A stretch of 54,086 bases of DNA from Clostridiales bacterium UBA6114. Lineage in GTDB: Bacteria; Bacillota; Clostridia; Oscillospirales; Butyricicoccaceae. Below are positions 39,827 through 47,557 of the stretch, piece by piece. The DNA lies in assembly GCA_002423435.1 (NCBI GenBank), contig DIWE01000015.1, forward strand, positions 1 through 54,086. Reading direction: 5' to 3'. Under the pieces are notes generated by a model, which had not been told where the DNA came from, searched no databases, and worked only from the letters and a program-made list of their open reading frames with translations. Numbering within the stretch: the stretch's first letter is position 1; every line of letters starts with the position of its first letter. A program made the position numbers and the translations under genes.

Positions 39827-41807
39827 AAATACGGATCGGTCCGATTTTGAAACGGGCGGAACGATCAGACAGTTTGTCATAGAGGCCCCGACGCTGCCCG
39901 CCGATGCGGAGGGGCAGGCGGTGAAGGAGCTTTTTGAATCGGAGCCGGAGGCGGAAGGAATCGTAGTGTTCGAAAGCAGCCGGCCCGTGGGCATTATTAT
40001 GCGCACCGAGTTTTATCAAAAAATGGGGACTCTTTACGGCCACTCCCTTTATATGAAACGCCCGATCAGAATCCTGATGGAACCGGCGATCATGTCGGCC
40101 GACGCAGGCGACAGCATATCGAAGGTCGGCATACAGGCCATGAGCAGGGAAGAAAGCAAACTGTACGATTATATTGTGGTTTATGAAAACAGGAACTATG
40201 TGGGCGTCGTCAGCATCCGGCTTTTTCTTGTCGAGCTGTCGCAGCGCAATGAAGCGCAGATCAGCGTGTTAAAATCACAGCAGAAAAAATTGCTCAGCGC
40301 ACATGAAAAGGAAATCGAGCTCCGAAAAAATCTCGAGTATCAGTCGGCTGCCGTCAGCAATCTCCTGGATCACGCGGATCAGGGCTTTTTATGGTTCGGA
40401 AGCGATCTCATCATCAAAAAGGAATACAGCTATAAATGCACGGAGATTTTTGACGGAAATATCGGCGGCGAGTGCTATACGGATCTGATATCCGAATATT
40501 TTAGCCGGGATAAGATCTCCGTGTTCAAGGCGGCCTTCGACAGTTTTTTTAAGAATAACTCGCCTGTAACCGACAATGTTTACCTCATGCTTTTGCCCTC
40601 GGACTGCCGGATAGCGGAGAAAAATATCCATTTTGAATACCGCAGGATTGAGAACGACGGCGTAAAAGCCGTAATGGTTATCATGAATGACATTACGGAA
40701 AAAATCAATCTGGAAAAGGCCATGGAGGACGACCGGAACAGGCAGAGACTTTTAATAAAGGCGTTCGGGTATCAGGCTCAGATCAAACAGATGCTCGACG
40801 AATTTCACGAGATGTTTTCGGGCGGGTACAAAAACTTCTTTTCCGAGGGAGCCTCATTTCAGAAGAGCCTGGAGGAACTGTTCCGGGCGGTCCATACCTT
40901 TAAAGGCGATTTTGCCCAATATGGATTTATTTGTGCATCAACGCAGCTCCATGTATTTGAAGAACAGCTGCTTTCCGTCATAAACCAGCCCGAGGGGGCC
41001 TGGATCCAGGATGTCGAACGGATAATGGACAAAATCGACGCGAAAAGGGTGCTCAAAGACGACCTTGAGATCATTTATGAGGTTCTCGGCAAAGCCTATT
41101 TTGACCAAAGCGAGATCATTCCCGTTCCAAAATCCAAATTGGATGAGCTTGAAAAAAGAATCCGGAGCGGGAGCGATCCGCTCGATAAAACGGCGGTGAT
41201 CGGCCTCATAGAAACCCTCCGGATGAAAAATGTAAAGGTCTTCTTAAACCAGTATCAGGATTATCTCCAGTATTTGTCGGGCCGCGTATTAAAACGCATG
41301 CCCGTCTATATCGTGGAGGGGGACGATATAGAAATCGACGGCGACAGGTACGGGGATTTCTTCAAATCACTTGTCCATATCTTCCGGAATATTATGGACC
41401 ACGGGCTTGAAACGGAGGAAGAACGCTTAAAATGCGGCAAACCGGAAAAAGGCCTTGTGGAATGCGAAATAGCCCGGCTTGACGACGGGTGGTTTTCCAT
41501 CCGTATTTCCGATGACGGAAAAGGAATCAATCTCAGCGGGCTCAGAGCCAAAGCGATCGAGAACCATTTATATACCGCCGAAGAGCTCGATCAAATGACG
41601 GAAAATGAAATTGCAGACCTGGTTTTTGCAGATCGTTTATCGACCAAAAATACGTCCGACACCCTGTCGGGCAGGGGAGTGGGAATGCCGGCGTTTCGGG
41701 AGGCCTGTCTCAAGCTTAACGGTAAAATAGAGATCATAACGAAAGAAAAGCAGGGTACGGCTTTCGTGATCACCTTGCCCTGCGGTATTGCGCAGAATGA
41801 GGGGTAA
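39807..41807 (+). CDS. CheA-like histidine kinase with CBS-like, PAS-like and Hpt domains
   Basis: A 666-residue cytoplasmic kinase. Residues 20-145 look like a CBS-type pair (GIVVFESSRPVGIIMRTEFY, then DYIVVYENRNYVGVVSI), 148-178 a coiled coil and 185-300 a PAS-like domain. About 310-440 is an Hpt domain with phospho-acceptor His363 in FRAVHTFKGDF, and 490-660 a CheA-type ATPase (HIFRNIMDHGLE, ISDDGKGI, SGRGVGM). The CheW-like regulatory domain of true CheA is absent, and there is no membrane helix. AAGGAG within the receiver gene precedes the ATG. A nucleotide or other ligand bound by the CBS pair may control it; that is inference. Confidence 0.85.
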   Translation: MFALQDKNTDRSDFETGGTIRQFVIEAPTLPADAEGQAVKELFESEPEAEGIVVFESSRPVGIIMRTEFYQKMGTLYGHSLYMKRPIRILMEPAIMSADAGDSISKVGIQAMSREESKLYDYIVVYENRNYVGVVSIRLFLVELSQRNEAQISVLKSQQKKLLSAHEKEIELRKNLEYQSAAVSNLLDHADQGFLWFGSDLIIKKEYSYKCTEIFDGNIGGECYTDLISEYFSRDKISVFKAAFDSFFKNNSPVTDNVYLMLLPSDCRIAEKNIHFEYRRIENDGVKAVMVIMNDITEKINLEKAMEDDRNRQRLLIKAFGYQAQIKQMLDEFHEMFSGGYKNFFSEGASFQKSLEELFRAVHTFKGDFAQYGFICASTQLHVFEEQLLSVINQPEGAWIQDVERIMDKIDAKRVLKDDLEIIYEVLGKAYFDQSEIIPVPKSKLDELEKRIRSGSDPLDKTAVIGLIETLRMKNVKVFLNQYQDYLQYLSGRVLKRMPVYIVEGDDIEIDGDRYGDFFKSLVHIFRNIMDHGLETEEERLKCGKPEKGLVECEIARLDDGWFSIRISDDGKGINLSGLRAKAIENHLYTAEELDQMTENEIADLVFADRLSTKNTSDTLSGRGVGMPAFREACLKLNGKIEIITKEKQGTAFVITLPCGIAQNEG

Positions 41808-41810
41808 GCA

Positions 41811-42275
41811 ATGAGTATGAAATATGCCGGGGTTTTTATTGACGCTTGGGATAACGTGCTTCAGTCCTTTTCGTCCAAGCATATCATGCGTGCGGACGTT
41901 CAGGCAGCCGTGGAAAAGGGGAATATCCGGGACATCTCGGTTATGATGGGGTTCATAGGGGATCTCGACGGGCAGATTTTGATGACGATGAGTGCCAGAA
42001 CAGGTCAGACGCTTGCCTCCGAGATGCTCGGGGGTATGGAGATAACGGAAGTGGACGAGGTTGTGATCAGCGCGGTCGGCGAGCTTTGCAATATGATTAT
42101 GGGCAATGCATGCGCAAGCATCTGCAAGGACAATATGGCGGTCGACATCACGCCGCCCACAATAATCGCCGATCAGAAAACGGCCGTTTGCGACATCCGG
42201 CCGACGTATCATATTTCCTTGCGTCTGGAAGACCAGGAAATCATCGATTTTAATGTGGCGGTCGAAAGCGCCTGA
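41811..42275 (+). CDS. CheX/CheC-family phosphatase
   Basis: A 154-residue protein of the CheC/CheX/FliY fold, which dephosphorylates CheY-type receivers. One clear active-site pair of the form Glu-x-x-Asn is seen in AVGELCNMIMGNA, together with MMGFIGDLDGQILMTMS and LASEMLGG. One site per chain is the CheX pattern. It starts four bases after the kinase gene and so probably resets the stand-alone receiver. Confidence 0.85.
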   Translation: MSMKYAGVFIDAWDNVLQSFSSKHIMRADVQAAVEKGNIRDISVMMGFIGDLDGQILMTMSARTGQTLASEMLGGMEITEVDEVVISAVGELCNMIMGNACASICKDNMAVDITPPTIIADQKTAVCDIRPTYHISLRLEDQEIIDFNVAVESA

Positions 42276-42357
42276 AAAACGGACGCGGCCTGTTTTTAAG
42301 CGCTCACAGGCTCATTTTGACGCCGTGTTTTTGAATATTCGCGGAGGAGTAACCTTT

Positions 42358-43431
42358 ATGCGATTTGTATTGACATCAAGACTGAAAGAGGGAGCGACGC
42401 TAGGGGAACCGCTCAAAAGTACCGATGGGAAAATACTGCTTAATAAGGGCGAGGTTTTATCTTCCTCCTATATATCAAAAATACAAAAATTTGTTGAAAA
42501 AGGCGTCATTTACATCAGGGAAAGCCCCGAAGATACTAAATTACTGAGTAAAGTGAGATTCTGGCTTAAAAATGATTTGATCGATATGATCACCAAATCC
42601 GCGTATAAAATGGACAGTATTCAAAGCTCTCCCCGCACATTCTCCGCATACAAAAATGAAAGAGATATCATCGATGAAATTCTGGCGAACGATATTATCG
42701 TCAGCAATATGGCGGATTTGTTCGAGCTGGACATTTATTCATTCCGCCATTCGGTCAATACGGCTGCCTTTTCCTATATTGTCGGGCTGTCCTTAAAAAT
42801 GTACGGACAGGATTTATACGACCTGCTTGTCGGCGCCCTGCTGCACGACATCGGGAAAATTTTCATCAGGCCCTCGGTCTTAAACAAACCCGGCAGGCTG
42901 ACGGAAAAAGAGTTTGAAGAAATGAAGCAGCACACATTTTTAGGCTGCAATCTGCTCGGGAGAGAGTACAATCTGCCCGAGGCATGGTGTATTGCGGCGC
43001 TCGAGCATCACGAGCGGTTTGACAGGAGCGGCTATCCCCTGCGCAAATCGGGAAAGGAGACCTCTTTGATCGGGCGGATTGTGGGCATTGCCGACGCTTA
43101 CGCCGCTATGACCGCCGACAGACCGTTCAGAAGCGGGATGCTCGCTTCAAACGCCATGGAATACATCATGGGCGGGGCCGGTACCCTGTTTGACCCCCAA
43201 ATAGCGCGCCTGTTTTCCCAGTCCGTCATGCCGTTTCCGGTCGGCACGATCGTTAAACTCAGCAACGGAAGCATGGGTGTCGTCGTTCAAAATTACAGCG
43301 ATTGCTGTACGAGGCCAAAAGTTCGGATTGGCGAAGAAGGCGACGACAGCCAGATTGTCAGTTATATTGTCGATTTGAAAAACGATCCCGAATTAAAAAA
43401 CACAACCATTGTCAGAAAAGTGACTGTCTGA
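42358..43431 (+). CDS. HD-GYP domain protein (probable c-di-GMP phosphodiesterase)
   Basis: A 357-residue protein. Residues 1-65 form an N-terminal domain (LKSTDGKILLNKGEVLSSSYI). The HD-GYP domain follows, with FRHSVNTAAFSYIVGL, LLHDIGKIFI, EHHERFDRSGYPL and GIADAYAAMTADRPFR, so the HD and GYP motifs are present although the usual DG before x-GYP is DR. The last 70 residues are a small beta domain. GGAGGAG fixes the ATG at 42358. It closes the signalling operon and links it to cyclic dinucleotide turnover. Confidence 0.88.
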   Translation: MRFVLTSRLKEGATLGEPLKSTDGKILLNKGEVLSSSYISKIQKFVEKGVIYIRESPEDTKLLSKVRFWLKNDLIDMITKSAYKMDSIQSSPRTFSAYKNERDIIDEILANDIIVSNMADLFELDIYSFRHSVNTAAFSYIVGLSLKMYGQDLYDLLVGALLHDIGKIFIRPSVLNKPGRLTEKEFEEMKQHTFLGCNLLGREYNLPEAWCIAALEHHERFDRSGYPLRKSGKETSLIGRIVGIADAYAAMTADRPFRSGMLASNAMEYIMGGAGTLFDPQIARLFSQSVMPFPVGTIVKLSNGSMGVVVQNYSDCCTRPKVRIGEEGDDSQIVSYIVDLKNDPELKNTTIVRKVTV

Positions 43432-43454
43432 AATTATATCTCAAATTAATTAAA

Positions 43455-44330
43455 TCAGAGATCGATCCCCAGGACGTTTTTGACAACCAGTCCGACGACA
43501 AATGAAATGGCGGCCACACTCAAGCTGATGCCGGCCATGACAAAGAAGCTTTTTCGGAAAGATCTTCCTTTTGCGACGGAGAGATAGTAATTAAATGCGG
43601 CGATAATGGAAACCGCGATCAGGAGCGTTGCGGCCAGAGCCGTGAAGTAGGCGTCGACAGGGGAAAGGAGATAGGGGACGATCAGGAGCGCAACGGTGAT
43701 CAGGTATGCAAACCCCGTGTAAACGGACGATTTGACCGCGTTTTTAGCGTCGTTTTCCCGGGATGAAAGATATCCTGACGCAGCCATGGAGAGCGTTGCC
43801 GAAACCCCTGTGATCAGCCCCGCCATAGCGATAATTTCCGTATTCTGCATCGCAAACGTATACCCTGCCAGCGCGCCGGTCAATTCCACGAGCGCATCGT
43901 TCATACCCAGGACCATGTCCCCGGCATAGTGCAGCCGTTCCTCGTCGAGGATATCCGTCAGCTTTTTTTCGTGCATCTCCTCTTCTTCCAGAACCTGCGT
44001 TAACTCCGGGATCCGGCCGATCTCGGCGCGGTAGCTGCCTATATCTTTATCCTCGGCGCGCTCGAGCAGTTTTATCATAAATGTGTAGCCCAAGATGTGC
44101 TGAACAAAGACATGGAGATTGACCCAAAGACGGTTTGGTTTTAAGCGGCATCCCGAGTATTTCTCAAAAACGGTTGCGTGAGTGTATTCCTCGCGGGAAA
44201 TGGAAAGTAGTGTCTGACGTTCCTTCTCGTTTTTTGTCGTGTACGCAATTTTTTCGTATAGAGCCGAACTATTCAGCTCCTGCTGCTGATGAAGCCGAAA
44301 GAAGCTGCCGATATTTTCGCTTTTCAACAT
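43455..44330 (-). CDS. Ferritin-like / VIT1-CCC1 family membrane protein
   Basis: A 291-residue fusion. The N-terminal half (1-135) is a ferritin-like helical domain with paired Glu/His segments (ELNSSALYEKIA, REEYTHATVF, EEEEMHEKKL). The C-terminal half is a VIT1-type membrane domain starting DMVLGMNDALVELTGALAGYTFAM and containing about five helices. Such proteins move ferrous iron or manganese across the membrane, with the ferritin part as iron sensor or supplier. It converges with the HD-GYP gene and is not part of either neighbouring operon. Confidence 0.87.
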   Translation of the reverse strand: MLKSENIGSFFRLHQQQELNSSALYEKIAYTTKNEKERQTLLSISREEYTHATVFEKYSGCRLKPNRLWVNLHVFVQHILGYTFMIKLLERAEDKDIGSYRAEIGRIPELTQVLEEEEMHEKKLTDILDEERLHYAGDMVLGMNDALVELTGALAGYTFAMQNTEIIAMAGLITGVSATLSMAASGYLSSRENDAKNAVKSSVYTGFAYLITVALLIVPYLLSPVDAYFTALAATLLIAVSIIAAFNYYLSVAKGRSFRKSFFVMAGISLSVAAISFVVGLVVKNVLGIDL

Positions 44331-44407
44331 TAACCCCGCCGTTTCGTCTTATTTCAAAATGACAAGAGCCATAACCTGGCCAGTCCCATAAGCGGGCGCC
44401 TATAAAA

Positions 44408-44980
44408 TTATTTTCCCATGCGCTCCCTTGCGCCCCGTATCTGGTCTTTCAGCGTGATATCGATCAAACCGATCAGCTCCTCCGGCGTTTGCTTCATATC
44501 GCCCGAAAGCCAGCTCTCAATGATTCCCGCAAGGGAAATCGTATAGAAATGAGTCAGGAACTCGCCGTATTCCTCGGATTTGTCCGGGATATCCTTTCCA
44601 AAAGAGAAAACCGCCCGGCGTATGATATCATGAATGTCATGATATAATAAATTTTTCAGGTGCCGGTGCCCTATGGAATTTAATATGCACAGGCATACGG
44701 CTTTGTTTTCCTCCAGATATTTAAAAAGCTGCAATAGCCCATCCTGCCAGATCAGGATACCGTCGTGTTCTGCCAGCAGCTTGATTGCTTCCTCCTGGCA
44801 CATCCACTTTACAAGGCCGAAAATGTCTTCAAAATGATAATAAAAGGTCTGCCGATTAAGTCCGCAGCCTTCTGTAATCTCCCGGACCGAGATTTTGTGT
44901 AAAGGCTTCTTCGCCATCAGCTTTTTGAGCGATGCGCACAGCATTTTTTTGGTTATTTCGCTGCTGAGTTCATTCGGCAT
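44408..44980 (-). CDS. TetR-family transcriptional regulator
   Basis: A 190-residue regulator. The N-terminal helix-turn-helix (ITKKMLCASLKKLMAKKPLHKISVREITEGCGLNRQTFYYHF, about 8-50) is typical of the TetR branch related to the dihydroxyacetone kinase activator DhaS, with a helical ligand-binding C-terminus (LFKYLEENKAVCLCIL, HFYTISLAGIIESWL). AGAGGTG precedes the ATG, and a TATACT -10 box lies at 45007-45002. It is divergent from the MMPL operon; a large palindrome in the gap is the likely operator. Confidence 0.9.
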   Translation of the reverse strand: MPNELSSEITKKMLCASLKKLMAKKPLHKISVREITEGCGLNRQTFYYHFEDIFGLVKWMCQEEAIKLLAEHDGILIWQDGLLQLFKYLEENKAVCLCILNSIGHRHLKNLLYHDIHDIIRRAVFSFGKDIPDKSEEYGEFLTHFYTISLAGIIESWLSGDMKQTPEELIGLIDITLKDQIRGARERMGK

Positions 44981-45041
44981 AACTTCACCTCTGCCTTGAA
45001 AAGTATACCATATAGAAATCGAAATAAAAAGATTCAGCTAT

Positions 45042-45090
45042 ACAAATACCCCCTGTTTGTCTATAAACACGACAAATATGGGGTATTTGT
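45042..45090. promoter_or_regulatory. Two-tier palindrome between tetR-type gene and MMPL operon
   Basis: Outer arms ACAAATACCCC (45042-45052) and GGGGTATTTGT (45080-45090) are perfect complements. Inner arms TTTGTC (45056-45061) and GACAAA (45071-45076) nest inside them with equal 3-base spacers. Equal nesting fits an operator for two TetR dimers, though a hairpin in the RNA is possible. It lies in the divergent gap 44981-45145. Confidence 0.6.
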
Positions 45091-45145
45091 TTATTGGTTA
45101 ATAAGCCGCTTTGTGCTAAATTCCATTTGTATTGGGGGCATGTTT

Positions 45146-45466
45146 ATGAAATACGAACGCTTTGATATCGTGCTTCACAGCCCGATGGGGCCGAAGAGAG
45201 GTACTCTGAAGCTGTTTGAGGACGGCGAAACGCTGTCCGGCACGATCAAGATCTTGGGCTACGAGAACAGCTTCAGCGGCGGCGCGGTGAAAGGCCGTTG
45301 CTATACCTTTTCCGTAAAAATGAAATCGCTTGTCGGCGACGTGCCCTGCTCGGTAACGGCCGAGATCAGGGATAAGGTATTGACCGCGGTTGCGGATACC
45401 AGCAAAGGCGTTATGCGCCTGACTGGTGTAAAAACGGAAACAGGCCGGGAGGCTCCGCAGGCATGA
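45146..45466 (+). CDS. Small beta-rich protein preceding MMPL transporter
   Basis: A 106-residue protein of unknown family, without signal peptide or membrane helix. Alternating strands such as FDIVLHSPMGPKRGTLKLF, LSGTIKILG and CYTFSVKMKSLVGDVPCSVTAEI suggest a small beta barrel or lipocalin-like sheet. GGGGG precedes the ATG at 45146; an ATG six bases earlier is less well spaced. Its stop overlaps the MMPL start as ATGA, so it is cotranslated with the transporter and may bind the same lipid or drug. Confidence 0.8.
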   Translation: MKYERFDIVLHSPMGPKRGTLKLFEDGETLSGTIKILGYENSFSGGAVKGRCYTFSVKMKSLVGDVPCSVTAEIRDKVLTAVADTSKGVMRLTGVKTETGREAPQA

Positions 45467-47556
45467 GGCACTTTTTCAGGTGGATTTTGAAGCACAAAGC
45501 GTTGGTTATCGCAGTATTCGCGGTGGGTTGTATCATTTGCGCGCTTTGCAGGCCGCAGGTGCAGGTCAATTATGATATGAATGATTATCTGCCGGAGGAC
45601 AGCCCCTCCACAATCGCCTTAAACGTGATGGAGGATGAGTTTGAAGGCGGCATTCCCAACGCGCGGGTCATGATATCGAATGTTTCCGTGCCCGAAGCGC
45701 TTACATATAAGCAGAAGCTTCTCCAAATCGACGGCGTTACGGACGTCATCTGGCTGGACGACGCGGCGAGCGTTTATGAGCCGCTTGAGACGCAGGACCT
45801 AGACACGACAGAATCCTATTACAAGGACGGAAGCGCTCTCTTCACGGTCACCATCGATGAAGAAAAAAGAGTGGAAGCGGCACATGCGATTCGAGCCCTG
45901 ATCGGGGATGATAACGCAATGACCGGCGCCGCCGTCAACATGGCGGTTGCCACGGAGTCGACCGTAAAGGAAATAGGAAAGATTGTTAAAATCGCGGTCC
46001 CGATCGTTTTCGTTATCCTGCTTCTGACTACGACGTCCTGGTTCGAGCCTGTGCTGTTTTTGGCTTCCATCGGTATTGCAGTTTTATTAAATTCCGGCTC
46101 GAACCTGATATTCGGCACCATTTCTTTTGTCACAAACGGCGCAGGGAATATATTGCAGCTTGCCGTGTCGCTCGACTATTCCGTCTTTTTGCTGCATCGT
46201 TTTGAAGAATTTCGAAGGGAAGGGCTGGATGCGGAGGAGGCCATGGTGCGGGCTTTATGCGAATCCTTCACCTCCATTCTGTCAAGCGGACTGACCACCG
46301 TCATCGGATTCGCGGCGCTGATCCTGATGAGATTCGGGATCGGGCCCGATATGGGTCTCGCCCTTGCCAAAGGCATCTGTTTCAGCCTCTTGACCGTGTT
46401 TACGATACTCCCGGTGATGGTAATGCTTACCTATCAATGGGTTGAAAAAACGGCACATCCATCGCTGATGCCTAAGTTCGTCCTCTTTGGGAAGGCGGTC
46501 GAAAAACAAATGATACCAATGGTGATCCTCTTCTGCATGGTGATGGTTCCCGGCTATCTTTCGCAGCAGCAGAACAGTTTCTATTACGGCTCGGAGCACA
46601 TATTCGGTTTATCCACACAGCTTGGGCGGGATACGGAAAAAATCGACGAGGTTTTCGGAAAATCAAGCCCCATGGTGCTGATGGTCCCGCGCGGCGACAC
46701 CGCGAAGCAGACCCTGTTCAGCAGCGCGCTCAAGGAAATCCCCGAGGTCGGCTCCGTCGTTTCCTTCGTCGATAATGCCGGAGCCGAAATTCCGCCGGAG
46801 TACCTGGACAAGGATACGCTGTCAAAGCTGGAATCGGAGCATTACAGCCGCATGGTGCTGACGGTGGACACGGAATACGAGGGTAGCGACGCGTTTAACG
46901 TCGTCCGGAAAATCCGTAAAACCGCCGGGAAGTATTACCCCGGGCAGTGGCAGCTTGCGGGCGAAAGCGTCAGCACCTACGACCTTAAGGATACCATTAC
47001 GGCGGATAATATAACAGTCAATCTGATCGCAATCGGCGCCGTATTTGTCGTGCTTTTGTTTTCCTTCCGTTCCCTGCTGATCCCGCTCGTACTGGTGCTC
47101 GCCATAGAGACAGCTATCTGGATTAACCTGTCCATTCCGTATTTCATCGATTCCACACTGTTTTATCTCGCCTATCTGATCATTAGCTCCATACAGCTTG
47201 GCGCTACGGTGGATTACGCGATCCTGACGACGAGCCGATACCTTGAGTTTCGCTCGACGCTTCCCAGGAAAAAGGCCATAGAGCAGACGATTTCGGCTGT
47301 TACCGTATCGATCCTGACGTCGGGCAGCGTCATGACGCTCGTCGGCTTTCTGCTCGGCTTCATCACCTCACACGGAGTATTAAAGCAGCTCGGGCTTCTG
47401 CTCGGCAGCGGCACGCTTTTGTCTATGGCAACCGTATTCTTCGTGCTGCCGGGTTTACTATACCTTTTGGATAAGCCGATTGAAAAGACAACAAAGGGAA
47501 TCACATTTTACCATAAAGCAAAGGCCGCGGATGTAAAGGCCGCAGAAAGGGTTTGA
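45463..47556 (+). CDS. MMPL/RND-family transporter
   Basis: A 697-residue membrane protein built as two repeats, each with one helix, an extracellular domain and five helices. The proton-relay Asp-Tyr pairs of MMPL proteins occur in AVSLDYSVFLLHRFEEFRREG and GATVDYAILTTSRYLEFRS. The first helix is ALVIAVFAVGCIICALC, followed by VNYDMNDYLPEDSPS, a common MMPL start. It probably exports a lipid, drug or surface glycolipid with proton uptake. It lies between a small beta protein and a large surface protein that may be cargo partners or envelope-spanning factors. Confidence 0.92.
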   Translation: MRHFFRWILKHKALVIAVFAVGCIICALCRPQVQVNYDMNDYLPEDSPSTIALNVMEDEFEGGIPNARVMISNVSVPEALTYKQKLLQIDGVTDVIWLDDAASVYEPLETQDLDTTESYYKDGSALFTVTIDEEKRVEAAHAIRALIGDDNAMTGAAVNMAVATESTVKEIGKIVKIAVPIVFVILLLTTTSWFEPVLFLASIGIAVLLNSGSNLIFGTISFVTNGAGNILQLAVSLDYSVFLLHRFEEFRREGLDAEEAMVRALCESFTSILSSGLTTVIGFAALILMRFGIGPDMGLALAKGICFSLLTVFTILPVMVMLTYQWVEKTAHPSLMPKFVLFGKAVEKQMIPMVILFCMVMVPGYLSQQQNSFYYGSEHIFGLSTQLGRDTEKIDEVFGKSSPMVLMVPRGDTAKQTLFSSALKEIPEVGSVVSFVDNAGAEIPPEYLDKDTLSKLESEHYSRMVLTVDTEYEGSDAFNVVRKIRKTAGKYYPGQWQLAGESVSTYDLKDTITADNITVNLIAIGAVFVVLLFSFRSLLIPLVLVLAIETAIWINLSIPYFIDSTLFYLAYLIISSIQLGATVDYAILTTSRYLEFRSTLPRKKAIEQTISAVTVSILTSGSVMTLVGFLLGFITSHGVLKQLGLLLGSGTLLSMATVFFVLPGLLYLLDKPIEKTTKGITFYHKAKAADVKAAERV

Positions 47557-47557
47557 T

